13,412 nt of DNA from Candidatus Ulvibacter alkanivorans (GTDB lineage Bacteria; Bacteroidota; Bacteroidia; Flavobacteriales; Flavobacteriaceae): contig NZ_QOLC01000007.1 in NCBI RefSeq assembly GCF_003333325.1, forward strand, positions 1-13,412. The letters are read 5' to 3'. Position numbers and translations under genes: made by a program. Below, piece by piece: positions 1 to 6,811 of this stretch (its first letter is position 1; every line of letters begins with the position of its first letter). The notes below the pieces were generated by a model. The model was given only the letters and a program-made list of their open reading frames with translations, did not search any database and had not been told where the DNA came from.

Positions 1-35
1 AATATATATAAAATAAATTAAAAATTAACTTTTAA

Positions 36-1163
36 TTAAGAAAACATATCTTTCACCTTTTCAAAAAAGGATTTGTCTTCTTTTTCAGGTTTTGGTGTAA
101 AATGCTCGTCTTGCATCATTTTTTCAAAAAATTCTTTTTGCTCTTTAGAAAGTGTTTTAGGAGTCCAGACGTTTAAGTGCACTAAGAGATCTCCACTTCC
201 ATATCCGTTGATACTTGGAATTCCTTTATTTCGCAATCGCAATATCTTACCACTTTGAGCACCTGCATCTATCTTAATTCGCACTTTACCGGTAACGGTA
301 TCGATCTCTTTAGAGGTACCTAGCGCTGCTTCGGAAAAATTGATATACAGGTCATAATGTAGATTATCGCCTTCACGTTGCAAAGATGGATGCGGCTTCT
401 CTTCTATTGCGACCAATAAATCTCCGGCAATTCCGTTTCCGGGTGCTTCGTTTCCTTTTCCGGAAACTTTTAACTGCATTCCATCCACAACACCGGCAGG
501 TATCTTAATTGAAACCGTTTCTTCGGTGGTAAGCATTCCTTGCGCATCTGCATTTGCCGGCTTTTTATCGATAATTTGACCACTACCGCCACATGTATTA
601 CAAGTAGCAGAGGTTTGCATACGACCCAGTATGGTGTTTTGCACACGTGTCACCTGACCGGAACCGTTACAAGTGCTACAAGTAGTATAGGTGGTACCTT
701 GTGCTACCTTTTTTCGCTTTACTTTAATTTTTTTCTCAACACCGTTAGCGATTTCTTCTAACGACAATTTAACGCGAATTCGTAGGTTGCTTCCTTTGAT
801 GGTACGTCGTCCGCCACCACCAAAGCCGCTAAAACCTCCAAAGCCACCGCCACCGCCGCCAAAGGCGCCACCGAAGATATCTCCAAACTGACTAAAGATA
901 TCTTCCATGTTCATACCACCACCACTAAAGCCACCGCCACCTTCGAAGGCTTGGTGTCCATATTGATCGTAACGTGCTTTTTTATTCGGATCGCTAAGCA
1001 CTTCGTAAGCCTCTGCTGCTTTCTTAAACATCTCTTCGGCCTTGGTATCACCAGGATTCTTATCCGGATGAAATTCAATGGCCTTTTTTCGATATGCCTT
1101 TTTTATTTCGGCTGCTGAAGCATTTTTAGAAATGCCTAATATGTCATAATAATCTTCCTTCAT
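36..1163 (-). CDS. dnaJ: Chaperone protein DnaJ (Hsp40) with a reduced zinc finger
   Basis: Cytosolic Hsp40 co-chaperone that delivers unfolded clients to DnaK and stimulates its ATPase. The 375-aa protein has an N-terminal J domain (about residues 4-70) with the essential HPD at 32-34, a long Gly/Phe-rich linker (about 74-118) and C-terminal substrate-binding beta domains ending near 340. The zinc-finger region is short. Only two CxxCxGxG repeats are present (Cys162/165 and Cys188/191), where classical DnaJ has four. By position and the following GQV, they match classical repeats II and III (the Zn2 site). The first Met is used because it opens the J domain. The gene starts 1 nt after the grpE stop, so the two are surely one transcript and probably translationally coupled. 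No hairpin terminator is visible in the 35 bases downstream. Family assignment is certain; the zinc-site mapping is inference. Confidence 0.97.
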   Translation of the reverse strand: MKEDYYDILGISKNASAAEIKKAYRKKAIEFHPDKNPGDTKAEEMFKKAAEAYEVLSDPNKKARYDQYGHQAFEGGGGFSGGGMNMEDIFSQFGDIFGGAFGGGGGGFGGFSGFGGGGRRTIKGSNLRIRVKLSLEEIANGVEKKIKVKRKKVAQGTTYTTCSTCNGSGQVTRVQNTILGRMQTSATCNTCGGSGQIIDKKPANADAQGMLTTEETVSIKIPAGVVDGMQLKVSGKGNEAPGNGIAGDLLVAIEEKPHPSLQREGDNLHYDLYINFSEAALGTSKEIDTVTGKVRIKIDAGAQSGKILRLRNKGIPSINGYGSGDLLVHLNVWTPKTLSKEQKEFFEKMMQDEHFTPKPEKEDKSFFEKVKDMFS

Positions 1164-1164
1164 A

Positions 1165-1719
1165 CTATTGTCCTATCACTACTTTTGGGTATCGGATAAT
1201 TCGTTCTCCTAAGGTATACCCTTTTTCTATTACATCGATGATTTTTCCCTTTAACTCATCGTTAGGAGCCGGGATTTGGGTGACGGCTTCATGAATTTCG
1301 GCGTCAAATGTATCTCCTTCTTTTGTTCCAATGGGCTCTAGCCCTTTCTGGCGAAGTGTTTCACGAAACTTATTACTTATTAATGAGACGCCTTTTAACA
1401 ATTCATCATCGTCTGCCTTCTCAATCTCTTTTAAAGCTCTGTCAAAATCATCTAATACGGGTAAAAGCGACGTCATTACATCCTGACTCGCAGTTTTAAA
1501 CAAATCTAATCGTTCTCTTCCTGTACGTTTTTTATAGTTCTCAAATTCGGCAAAAAGACGTAAATAGCGCTCTTTCTCCTTCTGAAGTTCTTCTTCGAGC
1601 GAATTCTCATTGTCTTTTTTGTCGTTCTTCTGCTTTTCGTCCTTAGTCGCTGTGGCTGTATCTTTTTTCTCCTTTTCTTCGGCTACAGCAACGTCTTTGT
1701 TTTTATCTTTCTTACTCAT
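1165..1719 (-). CDS. grpE: GrpE nucleotide exchange factor for DnaK
   Basis: Cytosolic homodimeric nucleotide exchange factor that releases ADP from DnaK, working with DnaJ encoded next. The chosen start (ATG at 1719-1717, MSKKDKNKD) gives 184 aa, usual for the family. The N-terminus (about 1-40) is a charged Lys/Glu-rich tail, followed by a long helix ([25 protein letters not shown]) and the C-terminal beta domain with the signature regions FDAEIHEAV and [17 protein letters not shown]. An in-frame ATG 51 bases upstream (1770-1768) was rejected: it overlaps the gap of a good promoter whose -7 element is at 1763-1756, and would add a non-family stretch MAVLLLPSEKNNKRISS. With the chosen start the leader is about 30 nt. 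The gene is first in a grpE-dnaJ operon; dnaK is not in the window. Confidence 0.95.
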   Translation of the reverse strand: MSKKDKNKDVAVAEEKEKKDTATATKDEKQKNDKKDNENSLEEELQKEKERYLRLFAEFENYKKRTGRERLDLFKTASQDVMTSLLPVLDDFDRALKEIEKADDDELLKGVSLISNKFRETLRQKGLEPIGTKEGDTFDAEIHEAVTQIPAPNDELKGKIIDVIEKGYTLGERIIRYPKVVIGQ

Positions 1720-1755
1720 CGATGAGATTCTTTTATTGTTTTTTTCTGAAGGAAG

Positions 1756-1787
1756 CAAAAGTACTGCCATTTGTAGAATAATGTCAA
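1756..1787 (-). promoter_or_regulatory. Promoter of grpE-dnaJ (Bacteroidota type)
   Basis: On the minus strand, TTG (1787-1785), a 21-nt spacer, then TACTTTTG (1763-1756) match the Bacteroidota consensus of TTG at -33 and TAnnTTTG at -7 with 19-21 nt between. Transcription would begin near 1750, about 30 nt before the chosen grpE start. This also rules out the longer grpE reading frame. Confidence 0.75.
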
Positions 1788-1794
1788 AATGTCA
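1781..1794 (-). repeat. Tandem TGACAT repeat overlapping the grpE promoter
   Basis: Minus strand reads TGACAT-TT-TGACAT (1794-1781), two identical hexamers 8 nt apart. The second hexamer contains the TG of the -33 TTG element. The placement suits a regulator that controls the chaperone operon, for example on heat shock, but which protein binds is not visible here. Confidence 0.5.
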
Positions 1795-1841
1795 CTGCAT
1801 TATTTTAATAAATCTTTAAGAACATTCCGTTTACGGTTGAA

Positions 1842-1849
1842 TATTTTTG
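1842..1849 (+). promoter_or_regulatory. Probable -7 element for the YceI lipoprotein gene
   Basis: TATTTTTG matches TAnnTTTG and would place the transcript start about 24 nt before the ATG at 1880. No clean TTG is found 19-21 nt upstream (the best is TTTAAG at 1815-1820), so the promoter is incomplete against the consensus and only moderately supported. Confidence 0.45.
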
Positions 1850-1879
1850 TGGTACATATAAAAGCCAAAAAAACAGAAT

Positions 1880-2545
1880 ATGAAAAAAGTAGTTTTAAAT
1901 ATTGCCCTTGTCGCTTTTGCTTCTTTAGCATTTGTTGCTTGTAAAGACGATAAGAATAGTACCACACAAGAGGAACAAGAAGTCGTTGAAGCCTCTGAAG
2001 CTGCAGCAACCTACACGGTGAATACAGAAAAATCGGTAATTAAGTGGCAAGGTGAAAAGCCAACAGGAAGTCACAACGGGACCATTCAATTAGCATCCGG
2101 AACCGTTGAGGTACAGGATCAATCTATTGAAGCGGGAAACTTCACCATCGATATGAATAGCATCGTTGATCTAGATCTCGAGGGTGAGTCTAAACAAAAC
2201 CTAGAAGCCCATTTAAAAGGAACCGTAGAAGGTAAAGAAGGTGATTTCTTTAACGTAACTGAATATCCAACTGCCACTTTTGAGTTGACCGGTGTTTCAG
2301 AACAAGACGGAAAAACCATGGTAAGCGGAAATTTAACCATGAAAGACCAAACTCATAACGTAACCTTTCCGGCCTCTGTTTCTTTCAACGAAAACACCAT
2401 GTCTTTACAGAGTGAAACTTTTGCTATAGACCGTACCAAGTGGGGTGTAAACTACGGATCTAAGTCGGTTTTTGACAATCTTGGCGATAAGTTCATCAAT
2501 GATGAAATCGAATTAACCATAGAACTTCACGCAAGCAAGTCTTAA
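1880..2545 (+). CDS. YceI-family lipoprotein
   Basis: Predicted lipoprotein of 221 aa with a lipocalin-like YceI domain, a fold known to bind isoprenoid or other amphipathic lipids; the cellular role of the family is poorly defined. The signal peptide MKKVVLNIALVAFASLAFVA ends at Cys21 (lipobox FVAC, with Phe at -3, slightly unusual), followed by an acidic/polar linker to about residue 43. The YceI domain runs from about 44 to the end, with the typical opening YTVNTEKSVIKWQGEKPTG, the GxxxLxxGTVEV-like strand and TEYPTATFELTGV. The gene is alone, divergent from grpE-dnaJ and closed by a strong terminator, so it is probably monocistronic. Family call is firm; ligand and membrane sorting are unknown. 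Confidence 0.9.
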   Translation: MKKVVLNIALVAFASLAFVACKDDKNSTTQEEQEVVEASEAAATYTVNTEKSVIKWQGEKPTGSHNGTIQLASGTVEVQDQSIEAGNFTIDMNSIVDLDLEGESKQNLEAHLKGTVEGKEGDFFNVTEYPTATFELTGVSEQDGKTMVSGNLTMKDQTHNVTFPASVSFNENTMSLQSETFAIDRTKWGVNYGSKSVFDNLGDKFINDEIELTIELHASKS

Positions 2546-2570
2546 GAACTTATTGTAAGAAATAAAATAG

Positions 2571-2599
2571 AATTCGGGCGGCCTTTGGCCGCCCGAATT
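2571..2599. terminator. Bidirectional intrinsic terminator between convergent genes
   Basis: A perfect 13-bp stem, AATTCGGGCGGCC (2571-2583) and its complement GGCCGCCCGAATT (2587-2599), with a 3-nt TTT loop, is followed by TGTTTT on the plus strand. It sits 25 nt after the YceI-gene stop and just downstream of the convergent epimerase gene, and by symmetry can serve both. Confidence 0.9.
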
Positions 2600-2617
2600 T
2601 GTTTTACTGATAATGGT

Positions 2618-3520
2618 TTATAATAAATGATCTAATGCACTTTCTAGGTTATAATGCCTAAAAACGTAACCGTGCTCTTCGATCTTGCGTGAACTAACAA
2701 GCTGCCCTCTTAGTACTAAAATTGCCATTTCTCCTAAGACCAACTTTAAAATAAATCCGGGTACATTTGGCAACCACAAAGGGCGGTCTAATCGCGCTGC
2801 GATTTGTTTGGTTAATTTTTTATTGGTTACAGGATTTGGAGCCACTGCATTGAATACTCCTTCCAAATTATTTTTGATACAGTGCAAATAAATTCCGACG
2901 ATGTCGTCCAGATGAATCCAAGATTGCCATTGCTTACCACTTCCAAGTGGCGCTCCTACATACGCTTTAATAGGTGCTACTATTTTTTGAAGGGCACTGT
3001 CTTCTTCAGAAAACACTACACCCGTACGTACTTTAGTAACTTCCATACCTAGGCTTTTAAACTGATCGGCCGCTGCTTCCCAGGCAAGTACTACTTCGGC
3101 AAGAAAAGTGGAATCGACCGCTGTTGATTCCTCGGTGTATAATTTAGTCTTAGAGTTGGGATAAATACTAACACCGCTAGCCGAAATAAAATATTGAACA
3201 TCGTGCTTTATTTCTTGCAGGGTCTCAAAGAGCAAATTTGCAGTATGGGTGCGGCTTTCCATTATTTCTTGTTTATACGATTTAGTCCATCGTTTTGAAA
3301 TGGAAGCGCCTGCTAAGTGAACAATTTTGGAAACCCCATCGAATGCTTTGCTATCGATCTCTTCGGAAGCAGGGTCCCAATAAAACCCTTTAAAATTGGG
3401 TTTGTCCTGTATTTTTTCTTTTGATGTTGTTAAGTAATGTACGGTGATCCCTCCCTCAATGCACGCTCTCGACAATCTGCCTCCTATAAGCCCGGTAGCT
3501 CCCGTAATTAATATTTTCAT
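2618..3520 (-). CDS. TIGR01777-family NAD(P)-dependent epimerase-like protein
   Basis: Extended short-chain dehydrogenase/reductase-like protein of 300 aa, of the SDR39U1/YfcH type. The Rossmann start MKILITGATGLIGGRL carries the nucleotide-binding GxxGxxG (residues 7-13). Family features follow: VHLAGASISKRW (67-78), ESR (88-90), FISASGVSIYP (111-121) and WIHLDDIVGIYLHCI (201-215). The C-terminal part (about 245-292) matches the DUF1731 extension (LPNVPGFILKLVLGEMAILVLRGQ). Substrate of the family is not known, so 'epimerase' is a class name only. The start is the first Met, which directly opens the Rossmann fold. A promoter at 3535-3565 fits single-gene transcription; the gene shares a terminator with the convergent YceI gene. 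Confidence 0.9.
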   Translation of the reverse strand: MKILITGATGLIGGRLSRACIEGGITVHYLTTSKEKIQDKPNFKGFYWDPASEEIDSKAFDGVSKIVHLAGASISKRWTKSYKQEIMESRTHTANLLFETLQEIKHDVQYFISASGVSIYPNSKTKLYTEESTAVDSTFLAEVVLAWEAAADQFKSLGMEVTKVRTGVVFSEEDSALQKIVAPIKAYVGAPLGSGKQWQSWIHLDDIVGIYLHCIKNNLEGVFNAVAPNPVTNKKLTKQIAARLDRPLWLPNVPGFILKLVLGEMAILVLRGQLVSSRKIEEHGYVFRHYNLESALDHLL

Positions 3521-3534
3521 TGCTCTTTTTCTTT

Positions 3535-3565
3535 AAAAAGTACGATTTATCACTTAAAATCCCAA
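3535..3565 (-). promoter_or_regulatory. Promoter of the epimerase-like gene
   Basis: On the minus strand TTG (3565-3563), a 20-nt spacer and TACTTTTT (3542-3535) differ from the TTG / TAnnTTTG consensus by one base (final T for G). The ATG at 3520 lies 15 nt past the -7 box, giving a very short leader. Confidence 0.5.
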
Positions 3566-3648
3566 TCTGTTTAACGGAACATTAGCATAGCTAAGCGCTA
3601 TTAATAAACATCGATAAAAAAATGCAAAAAAAAATCAGATCAAATTGC

Positions 3649-4320
3649 TCACAACTTACTTGCGCGAAGCATTTCTTTTTTACCCGGAGGACCGGGTAAT
3701 CGTTCTACAGTAAAACCTACTTCCTGCATGGCACGACGGGCATTTCCATTTGCAGCATAGGTAGTCAAAACACCTTCAGAAACCAAGGCATTGAACATAC
3801 GTTGAAAAATAGGCACTGTCCATAAGTCGGGCTGTACACGTGCACCAAAAGCATCAAAATAGACGATGTCATATTGTTCGATATCTTCTATTTCTGAAAA
3901 TAATTTTTTTTGTTTTCTCAATGAAAAGTGAGGTGTTAGCTCATGCATCTCTTCCCAAGAAGTGTCGTGAAGTTTAAGAAATTTAGATTTGCTAATAGAT
4001 AGAAGTTCTGGGTAATTTAATTGACTAAGCTGCGAAGTTGCTAACGGATACGCTTCGACACCTGTATAGTCTACTACAAGATTAAGCGCTGCTGCTTCTA
4101 ATGAGGTAAGTAATGCGTTTAATCCTGTACCAAAGCCAATTTCAAGTATACGAATAGGTCGATGTGAAGAATGGTTCTCTAAAAAAGCATGCAAGCCCAT
4201 CTTAATAAATACATGCTGGGCTTCGGCGATAGCACCGTGTTTCGAATGATACTGTTCATCCCACGCCGGAAGGTGGATCGTAAGTGATCCATCTCCGGTC
4301 TTTAGGAATTCACGTTTCAT
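3649..4320 (-). CDS. mnmD: tRNA wobble-uridine methyltransferase MnmD (stand-alone MnmC methyltransferase domain)
   Basis: SAM-dependent enzyme that methylates the aminomethyl group on U34 of certain tRNAs to complete mnm5(s2)U. The 223-aa protein is only the methyltransferase half of the MnmC protein known from E. coli; no FAD oxidase domain follows. Visible motifs: SAM-binding ILEIGFGTGLN (58-68), acidic Glu89 in GVEAYP, YFDAFGARVQPDLW (154-167) with the DAF motif typical of MnmC, and the C-terminal PGPPGKKEML (209-218), matching the KRKGFGRKREML region of E. coli MnmC. The start ATG lies 6 nt after the stop of the DUF4920 gene, so the two form an operon. Family call is strong; whether the donor base is made by a MnmEG pathway elsewhere cannot be seen. 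Confidence 0.9.
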   Translation of the reverse strand: MKREFLKTGDGSLTIHLPAWDEQYHSKHGAIAEAQHVFIKMGLHAFLENHSSHRPIRILEIGFGTGLNALLTSLEAAALNLVVDYTGVEAYPLATSQLSQLNYPELLSISKSKFLKLHDTSWEEMHELTPHFSLRKQKKLFSEIEDIEQYDIVYFDAFGARVQPDLWTVPIFQRMFNALVSEGVLTTYAANGNARRAMQEVGFTVERLPGPPGKKEMLRASKL

Positions 4321-4326
4321 GCTATT

Positions 4327-4836
4327 TTATTTTTCTGCCGGTATAAGCACACCATTAGAAACGAACGATAGGGTTCGTTTAGGCTCTGTGATAGCCGCGA
4401 TCTCTTCCGGTGATTTACCGGCATCTTCAGCGTAATGACGTCGCTCATCAACGCTCATCTCTTCTACAAATGCTTTTCCGGATACTATAACTTCTTCCCC
4501 AGCAAGATCTTTCGGCATAAAAAAACCATAGTCCTTAAATTTAACCATAGCCTCTTGTTCGCCCATATCCATTTTCATCCAACACCCCTTGTTTTGGCAT
4601 ACTTCCTTAACTTCCGAAGTGAATTTTACTGCAACGGTATCTCCCGGCTTTAAATTCTTGTACTTTTCGATGATTTCTTCTTTTGAAAGCACATTATCGG
4701 AATCAATCTCATCACCAATCGAAGTGTAGTTCATAGCGATCTCTTGAGAGGCTTCAGTAGTGACCTCTTCTTTTTTTTCTTCTTTACAGCCTAGTAATAC
4801 AAGCGCTGTAGCTAAAAATAAAACGAATTTGCTCAT
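4327..4836 (-). CDS. DUF4920-family lipoprotein
   Basis: Predicted lipoprotein of 169 aa. Signal peptide MSKFVLFLATALVLLG ends at the lipobox LLGC with Cys17, then a Lys/Glu-rich linker. From about residue 38 the sequence resembles DUF4920 proteins of Bacteroidota: GDEIDSDNVLSKEEIIEKY, an OB-like part with LKPGDTVAVKFTSEVKEVCQ, then the striking CQNKGCWMKMDMG (Cys80, Cys85, Trp86, Met87, Met89, Met91), a good candidate soft-metal site. A conserved-looking charged patch ERRHYAEDAGKSPEEI follows (131-146). Function of the family is unknown to me; metal binding is inference from the Cys/Met pattern. It is co-transcribed with mnmD (6-nt gap) and diverges from ilvE. No promoter with both consensus elements is clear in the 111-nt divergent gap. 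Confidence 0.8.
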   Translation of the reverse strand: MSKFVLFLATALVLLGCKEEKKEEVTTEASQEIAMNYTSIGDEIDSDNVLSKEEIIEKYKNLKPGDTVAVKFTSEVKEVCQNKGCWMKMDMGEQEAMVKFKDYGFFMPKDLAGEEVIVSGKAFVEEMSVDERRHYAEDAGKSPEEIAAITEPKRTLSFVSNGVLIPAEK

Positions 4837-4947
4837 TGTAAGTTTTTCAGAATTTAATTAACTTATAAGATACTGCAATTTTATGAATAATTTACGTTTT
4901 TTAAACCCTTAATTTTAGTTAATTTTACCATCTTAACAACCACTTTC

Positions 4948-6021
4948 ATGAGTTTAACGACATCACAGAACATCCATATAGACAAAATTGAATCTTCCAG
5001 AATTGATCAAGTTGACTTCAATAATCTTACCTTCGGGAACATTTTTACCGACTATATGTTTGAGTGTGACTATAAGGAAGGCGCTTGGCACAAGCCGACC
5101 ATTAAGCCTTATGGCCCGTTGACCATTTCTCCGGCGGCCAAGATCTTCCACTACGGGCAAGCCGTATTTGAAGGCATGAAAGCTTACAAAGACACTAACG
5201 ATCGTGTGTTCCTATTTCGTCCCGAAGAAAATTTTAAACGTATAAACAAGTCGGCCAAACGTATGGCCATTCCTGAGTTTCCTCGTGACATATTTTTTGA
5301 TGCCATGCATCAAATTATCAATTTAGATCGCGCTTGGATCAAACCGGGAGTTGGTAATTCGTTATATATTCGTCCGTTTGTTATTGCGACACAGGTTGGT
5401 GTTTCAGCCTCGCCATCTAACGAATATAAATTCATGATACTACTTTCTCCGGCACAAGCGTATTACTCAGGTGCTGTAAAAGTGGTGATCGCAGAAGAAT
5501 ACAGTCGATCTGCTAATGGTGGTGTTGGATATGCCAAAGCTGCCGGTAATTATGGGGCACAATTCTATCCAACCAATCTCGCACGTGAAAAGGGTTTTCA
5601 GCAAGTAATTTGGACCGATTCTAACGAACATAAGTATTTAGAGGAGGCAGGAACAATGAATGTTTTCTTCCGAATAAACGATACCTTGATCACTGCGCCT
5701 ACAAGCGACAGGATACTCGACGGAGTTACCAGAAAAAGTGTTATTGCACTCGCAGAACACGATGGTATCAATGTGGAAGTACGTCCAATATTGGTATCAG
5801 AAATTGTGGAGGCTGCAAAAAACAACGAATTAAAAGAAATTTTTGGTGCCGGTACAGCCGCCGTAATTAGTCCGGTTAGCGCTTTTAGTTACAAAAATGT
5901 GACCTACGATCTGCCAAACTTGGAAGCCGGGTATGCGTCACAATTTAAAAAGCGACTTACCAACATTCAGCATAATTTGGCAGAAGACCCGTTTAACTGG
6001 CGATATGAGATTTCCAAATAA
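4948..6021 (+). CDS. ilvE: Branched-chain amino acid aminotransferase (class II IlvE)
   Basis: PLP-dependent fold-type IV transaminase, last step of leucine, isoleucine and valine synthesis (and first step of their breakdown), transferring the amino group between glutamate and the 2-oxo acids. The 357-aa length fits the longer ilvE_II group. Key landmarks: FHYGQAVFEGMKAY (67-80), SLYIRPFVIATQ (138-149), the PLP-binding lysine in GGVGYAKAAGNYG (Lys197), LEEAGTMNVFF (231-241) with the glutamate that contacts the PLP ring nitrogen, SDRILDGVTRKSV (253-265), and GTAAVISPVS (302-311) for the phosphate. It stands alone, divergent from the DUF4920-mnmD operon, and meets the pyrophosphohydrolase gene head-on after 21 nt. 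No other ilv or leu genes are in the window. Start is the only ATG giving the family N-terminus. Confidence 0.95.
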   Translation: MSLTTSQNIHIDKIESSRIDQVDFNNLTFGNIFTDYMFECDYKEGAWHKPTIKPYGPLTISPAAKIFHYGQAVFEGMKAYKDTNDRVFLFRPEENFKRINKSAKRMAIPEFPRDIFFDAMHQIINLDRAWIKPGVGNSLYIRPFVIATQVGVSASPSNEYKFMILLSPAQAYYSGAVKVVIAEEYSRSANGGVGYAKAAGNYGAQFYPTNLAREKGFQQVIWTDSNEHKYLEEAGTMNVFFRINDTLITAPTSDRILDGVTRKSVIALAEHDGINVEVRPILVSEIVEAAKNNELKEIFGAGTAAVISPVSAFSYKNVTYDLPNLEAGYASQFKKRLTNIQHNLAEDPFNWRYEISK

Positions 6022-6042
6022 TGTTTTTCACTACGCAATAGA

Positions 6043-6429
6043 TTATTTTTCCAGGATTTCTTGAATGTTCGGCTTAAAGTAATTTGGTCCTTTTAGCACT
6101 TTTCCATCTTCTCTATAGATTGGTTTACCGTCTGCTCCCAATTTACTCATATTACTCCGTTGAATTTCGTTAAATACTTCTTCGATCTTATGCTGCATAC
6201 CGTGTTCTATAATAGTACCACATAAGATGTATAGCATATCTCCTAAGGCATCTGCCACTTCAACCAGATCGTTAGCATTTGCCGCCTCTAGATATTCTTC
6301 ATTCTCCTCTCGCATGAGTTTATAACGTAACAAGTTTTTAGCTTCCCCAAGATCGGCAATTGGTTTTTCGTGACTTCCTAGTCCAAAGGCATCATGAAAT
6401 TCACGAACGGCGGCAATTTTATTCTTCAT
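6043..6429 (-). CDS. MazG/HisE-like nucleoside triphosphate pyrophosphohydrolase family protein
   Basis: All-alpha NTP pyrophosphatase-type protein of 128 aa, related to the PRA-PH/MazG superfamily. The metal-binding pattern is present: REENEEYLEA (40-49, Glu41-Glu45 region) and EVADALGDMLYILCG (57-71) with Glu57, Asp60 and Asp64 as likely magnesium ligands. The C-terminal SNMSKLGADGKPIYREDGKVLKGPNYFKP (92-120) is the tail found in stand-alone members of this group. Its substrate is not known from sequence; it is not obviously the histidine-pathway HisE, since no his genes are near. It is convergent with ilvE and divergent from a small membrane protein gene; its own promoter appears to overlap the start of that gene. 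Confidence 0.85.
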   Translation of the reverse strand: MKNKIAAVREFHDAFGLGSHEKPIADLGEAKNLLRYKLMREENEEYLEAANANDLVEVADALGDMLYILCGTIIEHGMQHKIEEVFNEIQRSNMSKLGADGKPIYREDGKVLKGPNYFKPNIQEILEK

Positions 6430-6460
6430 AGTGTAATTTTAAGGTTGTATTTTTACAGAC

Positions 6461-6493
6461 CAAAACTACGAATTTATGTTTAGTGAAAACCAA
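6461..6493 (-). promoter_or_regulatory. Promoter of the pyrophosphohydrolase gene
   Basis: Minus strand TAGTTTTG (6468-6461) is a perfect TAnnTTTG. A TTG lies at 6493-6491 with a 22-nt spacer, one longer than usual. The transcript would start about 25 nt before the ATG at 6429. The -33 element falls inside the first codons of the divergent membrane protein gene. Confidence 0.55.
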
Positions 6494-6664
6494 TTGATCT
6501 TTGCTGTTTTATTTGCTATTGCGTTTGTAGCAATTATCATTGTTAGTTATCGCAAAGACAAAAAGTTGCACAAAAAGCATTACAAAGGAACCATCTGGGT
6601 ACTATTGGGGTTTCTTGCTTTTATAGGCTTGTTGCTCTTATTAAAAAGCCTGCTAAGGTTTTAA
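6476..6664 (+). CDS. Small membrane protein with two transmembrane helices
   Basis: A 62-aa protein I cannot assign to a named family. It has a hydrophobic helix at about residues 7-24 (LIFAVLFAIAFVAIIIVS), a strongly basic loop YRKDKKLHKKHYKG (25-38) and a second helix at about 41-58 (IWVLLGFLAFIGLLLLLK), ending LLRF. By the positive-inside rule the basic loop should be cytoplasmic, with both ends outside. It is preceded by a 46-nt divergent gap and followed by 147 nt before the lipoprotein gene. The upstream TATTTTTA at 6449-6456 is a one-mismatch -7 element without a clear -33. The organised helix-loop-helix pattern supports a real gene. Confidence 0.65.
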   Translation: MFSENQLIFAVLFAIAFVAIIIVSYRKDKKLHKKHYKGTIWVLLGFLAFIGLLLLLKSLLRF

Positions 6665-6740
6665 AATTCAATACACATACTAAAATTTTGCGGTTATTAC
6701 AACTTGTAAAATCTGTTTAATGGTTTTAAATTGACGAAAT

Positions 6741-6758
6741 ATACCCTGTAACAGGTAT
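6741..6758. promoter_or_regulatory. Inverted-repeat operator candidate upstream of the lipoprotein-kinase-regulator operon
   Basis: ATACCCTGTAACAGGTAT, 53 nt before the lipoprotein ATG, is an imperfect inverted repeat (ATACC and GGTAT arms). It matches in architecture and arm sequence the site at 9962-9979. A TTG at 6731-6733 lies just upstream, and a one-mismatch -7 box (TATTTTCG, 6774-6781) downstream. Confidence 0.55.
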
Positions 6759-6811
6759 GTTGTGATCGACAGCTATTTTCGATTTTTACCAAAACCAATA
6801 CCGAGATAATT

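Noticed and set aside
691..891. Plus-strand open frame encoding a proline-rich protein
   Set aside because: It is the antisense of the Gly/Phe-rich linker of DnaJ; the low-complexity GGN codons read as proline on the other strand.
1209..1221. GGTATACCC palindrome resembling the operator arms
   Set aside because: It is in the grpE coding region (GYTLGE) with no central spacer; explained by codons.
1720..1770. Upstream extension of grpE to the ATG at 1770
   Set aside because: The -7 element at 1763-1756 would lie inside the coding region and the added residues do not look like GrpE.
3582..3594. Hairpin TTAGC-ATA-GCTAA in the gap between the epimerase and mnmD genes
   Set aside because: Only 5 bp and without a T run on either strand at the right place; not enough for a terminator or operator call.
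3678..3699. Palindrome-like TACCCGG-AGGA-CCGGGTA, similar to the ATACCC-N6-GGGTAT sites
   Set aside because: It lies inside mnmD and encodes the conserved LPGPPGK stretch; the spacing and extra GG/CC differ from the two intergenic sites.
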